Shown here in pieces: positions 1-10,330 of a stretch of DNA of 25,396 bases. The position numbers and the translations under genes were made by a program. Below the pieces are notes generated by a model. It had not been told where the DNA came from and ran no database searches. It saw only the letters and a program-made list of their open reading frames with translations. The stretch spans positions 1 through 25,396 of the forward strand of contig NW_014577190.1 in NCBI RefSeq assembly GCF_000485595.1, given 5' to 3'. Within the stretch, counting starts at the first letter, position 1, and each line of letters opens with the position of its first letter. This stretch comes from Priapulus caudatus. Taxonomy: Eukaryota; Priapulida; Priapulimorpha; Priapulimorphida; Priapulidae.

Positions 1-668
1 GCTACAGATCAGCTGCGATACAGTGCGTAACAGCTGCAGTTCAAAACTCAATACGTAATCGAGTTCAAAACTGCAATACATCAGTCAGTTCGCTTGCCTT
101 CAAACATTACTAGCCCGTAGCTCACTTAGTATCTCAGTAATCTCGGATGTATCCGGCAACTCTCAAGGTAGAACAAATTGGCAACTCCTATACACGCAAA
201 CCTCTTCCACCCCATCTGCCCGTAAGGCGCTACTCGCTGATTTCGCTTCTCATTCCAAAACGTGCGGCTCGCGATTCAGGAAACCATCCATAATTCTCTT
301 CGTCCACCGCGCCCATTCTCTCGTCAAGGCCGCCACATAGGCTAGCCGCGGCACATGCTGCCAGTGCTTACCGAGCAATGCAATGGGAAATAGACTCAGG
401 CATCAATATCTGCCTTATAAACTGAGATTGTTCATGCAGAACAGTATATTTATAAACATACGTATATATATCAGTGAATTTGTGTTTCTCGGACGCGCTT
501 TTTTTCGCAAAACCCCCAAAAATTTTTGGTGGCTACTTTTTCATTTCCAGGGCTCTTTTTTCACGGCTTCCAGTGTCGACTTTTTTCCCAGGTTCTGTTT
601 CCGTAAGAATATACACACAGAGCACAGTAGCTGAATACACCACTCGCCCGGGCTGTGCGTCTCGCTAA
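1..668. other. Unassigned non-coding DNA
   Basis: I see no convincing gene here. The short open frames between about 380 and 670 have no recognisable motif and look like chance. A phrase of the form GAGTTCAAAACT is repeated near the left end (about positions 38-75), but it is too short to name an element. Confidence 0.5.
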
Positions 669-884
669 CACAACACACACTACGTCACACACACACCCAC
701 ACACACACACACACAACACACACACACACACACACACACAACACACACAACACACACTGACACTCACATCACACACACACACACACATACACACACACAG
801 ACACACCACAACACCACACTGACACTCACACACACACACACACATAACACACACATACACACACAAACACATACACACACACAC

Positions 885-936
<52 letters not shown>

Positions 937-945
937 ACACACACA
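669..945. repeat. Interrupted (CA)n microsatellite
   Basis: Almost the whole stretch is alternating C and A on the plus strand, interrupted by short variants such as ACTGACACTCACA and CATACAC. The longest pure run is near 895-935. Its minus-strand translation gives long Cys/Val strings, which are an artefact of the repeat and not a protein. Confidence 0.95.
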
Positions 946-1468
946 TCTACCCACCAATCTAGCAAGCTGCTACAGACAAAACAAAAGAACATTCAGTCAA
1001 TATTCAAGACAGTTATTTATCAGACTGACAGACTAACATGATAATCACAACTCACAAGTCACAACCACAAATGTACCTTGAATAATGAATACATCACAGG
1101 TTCAGCTAAACACAGAACTCCAAACAAACTGGTTATCCGTTAACAGTGACTGACAAGAGGCAAAAATCTACTAATCTTGTAATTTAGAATTTATAGAAAG
1201 AATATAGTTTCTCATGTTTTGGCACCATTAAACAACTGAGTGGCAAGTTAGAAACTGGCAGTCAGCAAGATAAACAGATATGAGTATGACAGTAAGTAAA
1301 CCTTTCCTTTTATATTACTTGATAATATGATTACTTCTAGCTAATTAATAATTATATCCCTACCAATGACTGATATTGGTAGTTCAGACCTCCAAGTCCT
1401 CCATTATCAATGTTGTAACTAGTAGAGTAACAAGTATTACTCTTACTCTACTACTGTCTCTTTTTCCT
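946..1468. other. AT-rich non-coding DNA
   Basis: This stretch is AT-rich, without an open frame of interest or a recognisable repeat. It lies downstream (on the minus strand) of the hAT remnant and may contain that element's 3' untranslated end, but I cannot define a terminal inverted repeat. Confidence 0.4.
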
Positions 1469-1549
1469 GATTATCTTAATCAGTCAGTGTTCAGATTATC
1501 TTAATGAGTCAGTGTTCTCTTCTTCCTGATAAACTTAATGAGTCAGTGG
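1469..1549. repeat. Three imperfect direct repeats of about 23 bp
   Basis: Related units start at 1469, 1494 and 1528. Each has the form GAT-A-A/T-CTTAAT-C/G-AGTCAGTG. They sit just beyond the C-terminal end of the hAT coding remnant, so they could be subterminal repeats of that element or a small local tandem duplication. Confidence 0.6.
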
Positions 1550-1596
1550 TTAGACTTTGTTCCTTTCAGTCCAGTAGTGTTCTCTACATCCTCATC

Positions 1597-3563
1597 TTAA
1601 TCTGTGTTTTCACTTTCTTCTTCCAGATCGACGGATGGCTCTCCATCCTCAGATGCCTCTTCATCCTCAGCATCAGCGGCAGCGAGTCTGGGGCCATATG
1701 TCTCCAAACAGTGACGCCTGCTCTGCTTTCCTGCTTTAACCCATTTGGTTACTGCCGAGCTAGAGCGGTACACTTCCTCCGATGGCCCCTCTAAAGATAT
1801 CATCATGAGGTCATCTAGGGTTGAAGTATGTAGCTTCACCCTTCAGTCGGTTTTGATCCGATTCATCAGTGAGAAACCTCGTTCAACAGTTGCTGTAGCG
1901 AGTGGCAAGACTTGCAAGATCTCTATGACATGAAAAACGTTTGTGAAGTCATTCTGCCTGTTGAGGAATAAAGTTCCCCAGAACTTCTTCCATGATACTC
2001 CAGGTTTGTAGTAGATGTGGAGAACCTTCTTCAGACGGAGCCACTCTGCTATAGCTGCATCAGGATTACAGCCATTTGCCACAAGGGCAGCCTCGAAGTG
2101 ATCCTCACGTCGTCATCAACCTTACAGCCCAAGTCCTTCAGGTCCTCCGGCCAGGTCTTAGGATTCAGTGACTGGACTGCTGACAAGAGCTCATCATCCC
2201 TGAAAGTGGAAAACCTCTGCTCCAGGCAGTTGATGAGTGGCTGGATGTGATGTGGTCGAGAAGCAAGAAACTGAGCATGTCCAGTTTCAAATCCAGTCAA
2301 AGCAAGACTGCGGTAGCTTCCTTCACTGCACTGCCTCTTCACAGACTGAAGCTTGGGTCCATGCTTGTTGCACATGTCATGAAGAATCTCTTCTGTTGTT
2401 CTTACCACTTCTATCACATCAGCTAGGCAAATGTCCTCTTTCTGAAACACAAGGGACACTTGCGAAGGTTCCTGCAAAATGTCAATGTACATGGCCATGT
2501 ACAGCACAAACTTGTAGGAGCACATCTTTTTCACCATGCCCCTAGCTTTGACAGCATCTTCTTTCCTGACGTCGCTTCTCTGCTCACTTCCGATCTTCGT
2601 AAAATGTGCTGCCACCGCAACGTAGTTCCTCTCCAGGGCCTGGAGATCCCTTTGCTTGTGGTCAACCCACCTGGTTCCATCAGTGCGGGTTGGCCTGATG
2701 ATGCTTTCATCCAAGAGCTCCACCATTGCTGTTAGCTCTCTAAGACGCTTTGGATATCTTCGATAAATCGCAGACTACATCGTCAAGAAAGCATCAATCT
2801 GAAGAAAAAAAACAGGAGAAAAGGAATTTTGGGAAATATGTTAGATCTTTAACAATTACACCATGGATTCAGTAATAAAATTTGCTACATATTATATTCA
2901 ACATGTGTTTACTTAAAAAAGTAGATTTTCTTTCTCAAATTATTTGATTAAATAGTTAAAAAGGAAACTTAAAAAATGATATATGGCGATGAGATCAATG
3001 TCATATCAAATTGGGAAGGAAAACAAATGATTATATTGATTAATAATTATTCCCTTTCTAATTTTTAAAACCATAACTTTAATATGCTTAAAATTACACA
3101 TTTTAAAATTTCTCCCCTATACTAATTAGTAAGGAACACTAGCTTGTGTGATGTTGATGTGCGATGTGTGATGTCAGTGAAATGGTATGTATTTTTTAAA
3201 TACACATTGTGAGTAAAAAAAAAAATAGAAAGTCAATGCTGTGAGACTGACATATCTGACCAACAGAAATAAAATGCTACTTGAAAATTAGTGCTGTATA
3301 TCTAACATCTTTAGTGAAGAATGTGCCCATGAAGGCATCCTTGGCTGATAAGTCTAGTCTATGGGCGATACAATGGACCCCCATAAGCCATGGCATTTCC
3401 GTTTGAAGCTGAGAGATAACGCCTTCCCTGCAGCCAAAGTTCACACTGGCACCATCCGCGCTGACCCCCACAATATTCTTCTTCATGTCCAAGATGGTGG
3501 AAGAATAAGTTGTCAATGGCATCCAGTACCCCTTCAGCTCTAGCATTGCTAACATCCTTAATG
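1597..3563 (-). pseudogene. hAT-family transposase remnant (ZNF862-like branch), two exons
   Basis: This is a decayed cut-and-paste transposase or domesticated relative. The upstream exon (about 3563-3307) starts after a TTATTTCAG acceptor and carries the RNase H-like segment VGVSADGASVNFG followed by GVHCIAHRLDLSAKDAF, typical of ZNF862-type hAT proteins. A likely intron of about 508 bp (3306-2799) ends in a polypyrimidine-rich CTTCAG acceptor; its donor (GTTAGA) is weak. The second exon has RRYPKRLREL, GTRWVDHK and, near 1870-1900, the hAT dimerisation signature LPLATATVERGFSLMNRIKTD (first 20 residues diagnostic). An acidic Glu/Asp-rich tail ends near 1597. Breaks: a frameshift around 3490, a stop near 2775, a frameshift around 2080 and a TGA at 1845-1843. 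The N-terminal zinc finger is not seen. Family assignment is firm; exon ends are approximate. Confidence 0.85.
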
Positions 3564-3824
3564 CTGAAATAACAAATCAAAAGATTAAACAGAATTTTAA
3601 AATTATTAATTTTAAAATTTTAAAATTAGTTTTAAGAATTGCATTGATTATTCATCATGATATGTTCTATGATCAGGACACAAAATGTAATTTAGAAATA
3701 GCATGTACTGATGTCATATATCTGAGCATGAAAATGAAAGTTATTCTACTAGTCGGTGACTAATCCGTGACTAGTGTGGAGTTTTGGTTTTTGCAGGCCA
3801 CTTTTTTCTCCTCTTAGCAGCATC
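3564..3824. other. AT-rich spacer between two transposase remnants
   Basis: The left part (3595-3635) is almost only A and T with self-complementary AATTTTAAAATT runs. A short inverted repeat, ACTAGTC to GACTAGT, lies at about 3748-3774. The right end may still belong to the pogo-type gene: a minus-strand frame is open to 3749, but I recognise nothing in it. Confidence 0.4.
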
Positions 3825-5318
3825 TTACTCAATCTCATCTTTTTCTGGGGTGTCTGTAAGAATTCTGGTTCTCCCTGGTTTTCTACCAGCCTTTCTCTTT
3901 CTTTGTTCAGCTTTTTTCTGGAGTGATGACCAGCAATAGGAGTTGAGGCGATAGGACCAACAATAGGAGTCAACTGCTTCAGCTGCAAGGGGTCGGTCGG
4001 TGACATCTGAGGGCAAATACTCGTCATCTCCAAAAATGTTACGGTCAAAGGGGGTAGACGCCACTAACCCTGAAACCAGACTGGTTGTTGGTGGGTATCA
4101 TGGCCCTAGGAAACGCCTTTCTTACCAGAGCTGGAATATCATAAATTGTCATCGTCTTCCCCTTGTTTTCGGTAATCCATCCATCACAAGCTGAATTGTA
4201 GTACCTCTTAAAGGGGCCAAACTCAGACCTGTCTAACGGCTGCAATTTAATAGAACAGTGTGGGGAACGAAAGCATCACTATGCCATTTTCTTTTGCATA
4301 ATCCAGTGCCTCAATGCTGATATGGAAGTCATGATTGTCCAGAAGTAATAAAACCTAGTTATCAGGAGAACAACGGACATGTGCGACAAAGTGTTTCATG
4401 AACTGAAGGAAGTGGAACTCAGTCACGCATCCTGGTGGATGAGCTGCACCAACTGTGCCAGGTGGTGCTCCATTAATGAAGTGATCCTTGAAGTGAACAC
4501 GAGGAAATATAATCATTGGGGGGACAGTATTTCCTGTTGCACTAACAGCACAACACAGGGTGACCAGTTGCCCTCTCTCTGCGGAAACAATTGCACCAAC
4601 TTGTTTGACATCAGTCTTTGCAATTACTTTCAGGCTTTTGGACGGTAGTACATCCAGTTTCGTCCAAGTTCGAGATCTTTTCTGGGGTGAAACCTTTCTT
4701 CCGATAACCAACTGCAGGTTATCGAAGAATTTGCCAACATTGTGCTTATTAAAACTAGTGGCACGACTCAGGGATGTTGCCTCAGGGCTCTCAAAGAAAT
4801 CTCTGCATGTCTCTTCATGAATCCTTGTAGTCAGTCCTTACCAGCTTTCTCGTTCTCAATTCATGATGGTGGCATTTCCACACCTAGTCTATTGGCATAC
4901 GCATCAGCTAGTTTTCTAGTTTCATCCATGGATAATCCATAATACAATCCAGAAGCCTTTAGGAGGTAATTGACAAGCAAGTTTTCCTGCTCAGCATTAA
5001 ACACAGCACGATTGTTGAAATATCCGACGCGTGGTATGGCCACATTAGCGTTTGGAACATTGTCCAGAATGTCCTGGTTATTTGCATTGCCGTGATTGTC
5101 GGCATTGTTCTGGTTATCAACATTGTTACTGTTATTGAGACGATCCTTCTCGCCACGCATCTTGAAAACATACCTTCGCAGGGTGACAGGGGGTATTTCG
5201 AACTCACTTGCTACAGTACGACAAGGCCTTTAATTTATAAGGACTTCTGTTACTGCCTTTTCCATGATATCAGCTGGGGTCTGGCCAAGATTTGTCTTTT
5301 ACTTATAATTCCGCATGG
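3825..5318 (-). pseudogene. pogo/jerky-type DDE transposase pseudogene
   Basis: Read on the minus strand, a start codon at 5316-5314 follows a TATTTTCAG acceptor-like site. The N-terminal part has a pipsqueak-type helix-turn-helix (ASEFEIPPVTLRRYV), then VFNAEQENLLVNYLL, the usual spacer segment of this family. The DDE_1 core follows: NLDETGCTTVQKP with the first Asp, then KQVGAIVSAERGQLVTLCCA, FPRVHFKDHF, and LLLLDNHDFH with the second Asp. Near the end come LQPLDRSEFGPFKRYYN, a GVYP/FDRNIF segment and the tail TRILTDTPEKDEIE. In-frame stops occur near 5292, 5231, 4860, 4830 and 4358. Frame changes occur near 4780, 4650, 4280 and 4054, the last by one extra base in a C run. The copy cannot encode an active enzyme. 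Family assignment is strong; the intron before the start is inferred. Confidence 0.9.
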
Positions 5319-5372
5319 CTGAAAATATAAAAAAAAACTGCCATATATACTGCATTGTTGGTTTTTCAATGT

Positions 5373-5431
5373 CGGGGTTAGTTGGAACAGTGTTCCAAAT
5401 AACCCCACCCCCAATGTTCCAACTAACCCCG
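5373..5431. repeat. Palindromic repeat cluster upstream of the pogo-type gene
   Basis: CGGGGTTAGTTGGAACA at 5373-5389 is the exact reverse complement of 5415-5431, giving 17-bp arms around a 25-bp centre. The centre (5390-5406) holds a third, near-identical copy, GTTCCAAATAACCCC. The cluster lies about 55 bp upstream of the putative first exon of the pogo-type transposase. It could be a transposon terminus, a transposase binding array or a separate small repeat. Confidence 0.85.
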
Positions 5432-6126
5432 AGCAGCCATTTTACAGTTGCATGCAGACCACACAAATCTTTACTTTGGGAAACACATTTATTTGGTCTC
5501 AAATTGTGTCTAAGTTCTAGTGTTTGAAGTGTGCAGAAACAATTGGCATTCCTGTATTGACACTGTTATGATATAGCAACTTTTCTTTGTGGTGGAAAAT
5601 TTTATCTTCGAGTCAAAAATCATACAAACCGTTCTCCTATAGACAGCTTTGCTTCCTTCTTTATGACACAAATATGGTGGATGGATGTTGTTGTTGTCTT
5701 CTCTTAGATGGCAGCACCTCACGGCTGCAGTTATTACTTTGTCTGGAAATTTGCTAATTTTGAAAAAAATTGCTAAACTGGCAAAATTTGGTGTAGCATA
5801 ATTATAATGAAAAAGAAACTAACCTACCTAATTCCTGCACGACTCAGGCCTTTCTCAAACTGTTTCTAGTGCTCTCGCAGCTGCTCTGTGCATCAAATGC
5901 TCAATTTCATGATGGAGGAATGTAGGTGGTGCTCCTCCCTCAACCAAGCTCAAACTTATAAACAAACGTTGATTTTTAGTGAACCTTATCAATTCAACAA
6001 CCGGGTACTTTTTTCCAAGGTCAGTAATTTAACAATGTTTTTAATGTCTTTTTATTTGCCTAATCTAATGGTTTTGAATTTGTAAAATCTGATGATTCCG
6101 GTGTTTCCTTGGTTTCACCCACTCCC
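5432..6126. other. Unassigned DNA
   Basis: I find no recognisable coding motif, repeat or RNA gene in this stretch on either strand. Small open frames are scattered and low in complexity. Confidence 0.4.
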
Positions 6127-6329
6127 TCATTCTCCATTACCTTTACACATAAACATAATATTAAGAAGGTACGTTGTCAAGTTACTTGCAATCAAGCCAA
6201 TATGGTAATACAGGCGTCTTGCCAACCAAGACTGATTTTCCAGGAAGACGAGGCGATCATCTTCCGCAGCCATCATGTTGGCTTTAACATGCTGCAGGAA
6301 TTTTGCAAAAAATTCACTGCGAGGTTTTC
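6127..6329 (-). CDS. Possible terminal exon, unknown protein
   Basis: On the minus strand a good acceptor (CTCATTTTCAG) is followed from 6329 by about 66 open codons ending in TGA at 6129-6127. The translation has a balanced composition, starting KPRSEFFAKFLQHV and containing EDDRLVFLENQSW. It lies on the same strand as the surrounding transposase remnants. I do not recognise the family; it vaguely resembles the spacing around the second catalytic Asp of pogo-type transposases, but no DN pair with the right context is present. It may be a chance open frame. Confidence 0.25.
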
Positions 6330-7299
6330 CTGAAAATGAGGATCAACTTTGAATGCAGATCAGTAAAATGCCTAAACTATTTGTAACATGTAAAATGAGT
6401 TTAAAGTCATTGATGATTAAAGAGAAGTTCCCGCCTAGGCATAACAAGTTGTTTCCTTAAAGTGTAATAGGCTTGGGATATATTTTGTTTTGATATTATT
6501 TGCCCTTTATGCCAAAAACTTGGAACTAAAATCGTTCATGAATGCATTCTTAGCTAGTAGGTGACGTACACAATTTAAATAAAACTGTACCAAAATCAGC
6601 AGCCATTTCACCGTAGAACGACACATTTAGAGGATTCCTTATATTCTCCATATAAGAAATGTTTTCTACTGTGGTGTCGAAAATGTTCTCTCGAGACACC
6701 AGTAAAAGACAATTGAAGTGAAATTTTCTAACTTCTGTAACGTTTTTATACATATAAATACATTCAATAACGTATTCCATTTCAAATCCGGCGCCCAATT
6801 AGTAATAAACACCTGAATAGTAAACTAGGTCATAGGACGTCACGGCCCCAAGTTGAGCGACGCCATTATGTAAACACAGTGTGTGTGGTGTATAAGATGG
6901 AAACAGAAAGCGATAATTTCAATGATTCTTGTGATTACTCAGATGATGATGATATTTATAGTGAGTTACCAGTTGGATATAGGTTGACTATGCACAATAT
7001 GAAATTGAGGAGAATTGTCTGAAAAAGCAACTGCTTTTTGAGCAAAAAGGTGTTTGCAGGATTAATTTTCCATTTCGAAGAGATAGACCCTGTCTACAAC
7101 CACTCCAAATTTCATGAGGATATCTTTTGTCAGGTTTTTTCAAAAACCTGACATGAAGATCGAGCATTAGGACAAAAACGTCATTTTGAGAAAAACGCAA
7201 ATAATGTATCTTAATTGATGGACCGTTATTACCCTAATTTTGGCCCTTCACTCTACCAAAGGGTTCTAATATGCCCCAGCTTCATACACAGGGTCCTTT
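6330..7299. other. Mostly unassigned DNA with a small possible ORF
   Basis: A plus-strand reading frame of 41 codons at 6897-7022 (METESDNFNDSCDYSDDDD...) has an acidic stretch like the N-termini of some transposases or nuclear proteins, but nothing after its stop supports a gene. No other coding signal is visible. A short perfect hairpin lies at 7129-7152. Confidence 0.3.
7129..7152. repeat. Perfect short hairpin
   Basis: GTCAGGTTTTT (7129-7139) and AAAAACCTGAC (7142-7152) are exact reverse complements separated by two bases. No coding context explains it; it might be an element's internal hairpin. Confidence 0.8.
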
Positions 7300-7780
7300 T
7301 CAGCAGCACGGGACACTCTTTTTCTTTCTGGCCTCCTTTGAAGTGGGAGTCCATTGTTCTTTAGCCGATTTGATGCGTCCTCGATCCAGAGACTTTGCAG
7401 TCTCTACCAGGTAATGTCCACACCGCAGCCCTAACTCACGAAAGGTTGGAAGCCGTCCCAGTTCCCCCTCATTATACACAGTTACTGCTTTTAACATGGC
7501 TATCTCAAGCCTGGATCTGCCCACAAATGTTGTTTTGGGGCATCTTGCCCAAATGAGGTTGTGGAGCGACTCATTCGAATTCTGCGTGCCACCATGGCAC
7601 GCTTGTTGAGAAGTTCAGCTGTACAGAAGTTCAGGTTTAATAGCTTGCAACACATGCTGTGGTAGTGCATGTCTGTTGGCTCTCTCAGTATCCTTCTCCT
7701 CACTAACTAAAGCATTGTTCCCCTTTGTCAAAATTTTGACAAGGAATGGTCTTTGCCCCTGTGGCGCCAAATTGGCCATA
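7300..7780 (-). pseudogene. C-terminal fragment of a transposase-like protein (possibly Mutator-related)
   Basis: A minus-strand frame runs from about 7780 to 7300 with one in-frame TGA at 7617-7615. Upstream of the stop it reads KGNNALVSEEKDTERANRHA and LPQHVLQAIKPEL; downstream it has GGTQNSNESLHNLIWARCPK and then TTFVGRSRLEIAMLKAVTVY. The TQN-x-NES-x-x-N-x-IWxxCPK block followed by a basic tail (EARKKK) is a pattern I associate with the C-terminal part of repeated, transposon-encoded proteins of invertebrates, probably Mutator-like. The catalytic core is not present here. The fragment ends in Lys-rich residues just before the stop, so this is likely the true C terminus. The family label is uncertain; the element origin is more secure. 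Confidence 0.6.
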
Positions 7781-7992
7781 TTTTTTATGATGATGATGAT
7801 GGTATTTTTTAAATTTTTGTTTATTTCCAGATGTTGTAACGGGTCAAGTCTTTACGCCATGTTTACTCCGAATGCCTTTAGTACAACGCCATGCATTATG
7901 GGACTGACGGGTACATGTAAATACCGGAATCACTCTGTACAATGAAACGAAACTACAAGCATACGTTTACACAGTATATCAACACTACTTAC

Positions 7993-8144
7993 TGCCAGTC
8001 TGCTAGGAACTCTTGCCCACGGTTGTCATGCCCCAATGAGTCCAGGACTCCCAACGTGAGGGCATCCACGTTAGCAACGAGCATGGCCCAGTGGCATGGA
8101 GAGTGCACGGGCATCAGAATGTACTTGTAGCTTGCAAAGCAAAC
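7993..8144 (-). CDS. Exon of a Ulp1-like (C48) cysteine protease
   Basis: The 152-bp minus-strand segment is bounded by an acceptor (TTCCATAG, ending 8145) and a consensus donor GTAAGT (7992-7987). It encodes YKYILMPVHSPCHWAMLVAN, then VDALTLGVLDSLG. The His-Trp pair followed about 17 residues later by Asp-Ser-Leu-Gly is the core of Ulp1/SENP SUMO-protease folds, in which His and Asp form part of the catalytic triad. The Gln and Cys of the active site would lie in a later exon, which I do not see; the next recognisable segment downstream is the transposase-like fragment at 7300-7780. The exon is open, so it could be functional, but Ulp1 domains are also carried by several transposon groups, which the context favours. 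Confidence 0.65.
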
Positions 8145-8249
8145 CTATGGAAGAGAATAATAACCCATACGCTGATAAGAGCTTGCATTGCAATAAATGA
8201 AGTAATTTGCACAATGTGAATGCTTAGTAATTGCTACTAATTACCTCAG
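8145..8249. other. Short unassigned stretch
   Basis: Nothing recognisable apart from the splice acceptor of the neighbouring exon at its left edge. No further exon of the protease can be identified upstream. Confidence 0.3.
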
Positions 8250-8411
8250 CCCAACGGAGTTGGAGGAGGTTATGTTTTCGCTCTCGTGTGTTCGTGTGTT
8301 TGTGTGTTCGCGCGATCGATATTAGCCAGCCAGCCAGCGAGTCAGCAAGCCGCAGCGTATGGCGTATGTCGCTGGTGGAGGTATGCACTCCGTGAGTGCA
8401 CTCTGTCTAGT
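8250..8411. repeat. Probable end of a short interspersed repeat
   Basis: The phrases CGGAGTTGGAGGAGGTTATG, a GTGTGTTCG-rich middle, AGCCAGCCAGC, and the end GTGGAGGTATGCACTCCGTG followed by AGTGCACTCTGTCTAGT resemble, from memory, a high-copy short repeat seen in many invertebrate genomes. I cannot confirm this without a repeat library. The gypsy-type LTR begins exactly after its last bases. Confidence 0.35.
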
Positions 8412-8563
8412 TGTTATATGTTCCTAATCCCAGGAGCGATATAAACACGCAACTGTAATAACTGCTCGCTGGTCAGGCATTTATTCTCACAGCCCCGACC
8501 CCACAATGCAACTGTTTGAACATAACAATTAGAGCAGTCATCGTCTGATAGCAGAATACTACA
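8412..8563 (-). repeat. 3' LTR of the Ty3/gypsy-type element (152 bp)
   Basis: The segment begins TGTTATATG and ends AATACTACA on the plus strand, so it has the TG...CA ends expected of an LTR in either orientation. Read in the element's direction (minus) it contains GAGAATAAATGCC, a polyadenylation-type signal. It is followed on the plus strand by a polypyrimidine run, the complement of a polypurine tract, exactly where the 3' LTR of a minus-strand element should end. The other LTR is not in the window, so the ends rest on these signals only. Confidence 0.7.
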
Positions 8564-8577
8564 TCTCTCCTTTTCTC
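8564..8577 (-). other. Polypurine tract of the gypsy-type element
   Basis: On the minus strand this is GAGAAAAGGAGAGA, directly adjacent to the LTR boundary. In LTR retrotransposons this tract primes plus-strand DNA synthesis. Position and composition support the call. Confidence 0.7.
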
Positions 8578-9061
8578 GGATAAGAAATACTATATGTGCT
8601 GTATATAGATCTTAGAGGCATAATCAAACACAATTACCGTTCCGGTATAAGACAAACTGTGATTTTACAGTCACACGACGTGTCCATAATAACTGTTACA
8701 GCAGCCCGTGGTACACTTTAAGCACAACAGTCTCTGCGCAATTTACTCTGATCAGTCTTAGCAACTCTGACCTTGTAACACAAAGTAATTAAACGTAAAC
8801 ACAAGATAACTTCTTGTTAGTCATTCTGTAACATGCTCTGACTAGGTAGCACGACACGTAACATGTCAATACACACAATTTGTTACTTGAATGCATGAAA
8901 TACATACTATAAACATTTTGAGTAAACAATAGTCATAGACTGTAGGTAGACTGCCTAAGTCTAAGCTTTGCTCAGGGATTATTCTGCCCGTGACACCAGT
9001 CAAAGCTGTGATTGCGGTTGGATTAATTGTCACTGGCCAATAGCACTTATCACATGGACAG
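8578..9061 (-). other. Untranslated 3' region of the gypsy-type element
   Basis: This lies between the integrase C terminus and the polypurine tract. No envelope-like gene or other conserved frame is visible; the one open frame (8866-9105) has no recognisable motif beyond its overlap with the integrase end. Confidence 0.5.
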
Positions 9062-10330
9062 TCAAATGTCACTGGGGGACAGCACAGCAAACACCCACTC
9101 TCCATAGCGGTCTGGAGCCTTTCGTTGCCTGGATGGTCGGCTTTGTTCCGCGTCGGCCCTTAGTCGGTACAACGTTTTCGGTAGGGACGGCGTGCCCTCA
9201 TCTGGTGTGACGAATTTCTTCACCTCTGTGATGTTTCGTTTGTATATCACGTTTTGTGGTGACTCGATCACAGCGCTGTTTCCTTTTTTCTCCACAACGC
9301 TGTACTGGTCGGGTCTGAAGTCTGTGGTAAGTTTATCGACTTTCCTCTGCCTGACCAATACGGTGTCACCCGGTGCTATGTCGCTCTCCCTAGCGTTTCT
9401 CCTGGTGTCGGCGTAGATTTTGCCTCCAATCTTCTTCTCCCAGTCTGTCCCTCATTGCTCCGTCGTTCGACAAGAATTGACAGAGTTCTGGAAGTTTCAT
9501 CCGAATTGCTCTGCTGAAAAACAAGTCGCCTGGCGGTTTTCCAGTAACGCTGTGCGGAGTCCTGCGATAAGATCGGAGGTATGTCACTAGCTCTGTTCGC
9601 CAGTTTTTGCCTTCAGCATGCGCGATCTTCATGCTTTTCAACATGGAGCAGTTTTGGCGTTCCACTTCACCATTCGCCTGTGCCCACACTGGCGTGACCT
9701 TTCGATGGATTATGTTGTTCTCTGACAAGAATTCACCGAATTTCTCTGCTCTAAACTGTGGTCCGTTGTCGCTGGTGATGGTGAACGGTAGTCCGTGACT
9801 TGCAAACATCTTACTTAACAGCTCGATCATGCGCTTCACGGTCGCTGATGTCGTGGGCTCCGCTTCATAGTATCTGGAGTAGTAATCTACGACGACAAAT
9901 ACATATTCTCCTGTCGGCATCGGTCCTAGTAGGTCGATGGCTAAGTCTTGCCACTTCCCGGGTGGCAGTTCGGTTGGCAATACTGGTTCCGGTGGTGTCG
10001 GTCTAGCTACTAGCTGACATCCGCTGCAGGCTCGGACAAATTTCTCTACATCCTTGTCGAGACCTGGCCACCACACTTTTGTGCGGAGCCGGAGTTTTGT
10101 GCCGGACATCCCCACATGACCTTCATGAGCAATGGCAGTAACCTTTTGACGCAACTCTACCGGGATTACCATTTTGGTCCCTCGCATCAGGATTTGACCA
10201 ATGGTGAACAGTTCCTCACACACAGGTAAATATTTGGCGGGTTTCCCCACTCACCCGTCTCGATGCATTTTCGAACGTGTGTCAGTTCTCGACTTCTCGT
10301 GTGGTCATGGCCCTGGGAGTTGCTTCAGTT
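9062..10330 (-). pseudogene. Integrase region of a Ty3/gypsy-type retrotransposon
   Basis: Integrase inserts the reverse-transcribed element copy into the host genome. The minus-strand frame shows the H-H-C-C zinc domain (HEGHVGMSG ... CSGCQL) near 10140-10020, then the catalytic core: LAIDLLGPMP (first Asp), TSDNGPQF (second Asp) and NGEVERQN (Glu), in the usual order and spacing. Downstream, in another frame (9358-9062), is the C-terminal DNA-binding part with VLVRQRK-like and DQYSVVEKKG segments. The frame changes near 10300, again near 10235, and once more near 9430, so the polyprotein is broken. It follows directly after RNase H on the same strand, the Ty3/gypsy order. Confidence 0.92.

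Noticed and set aside
561-992. Long minus-strand frames rich in Cys and Val
   Set aside because: They are the translation of the CA microsatellite and carry no independent coding signal.
3595-3635. AATTTTAAAATT-rich palindromic stretch as an origin or matrix attachment site
   Set aside because: Simple AT-rich sequence produces such symmetry by chance; nothing else supports a function.
8866-9105. Possible envelope-like gene in the gypsy-type element
   Set aside because: The open frame is short, has no signal peptide, furin-type site or transmembrane segment that I can defend, and overlaps the integrase C terminus.
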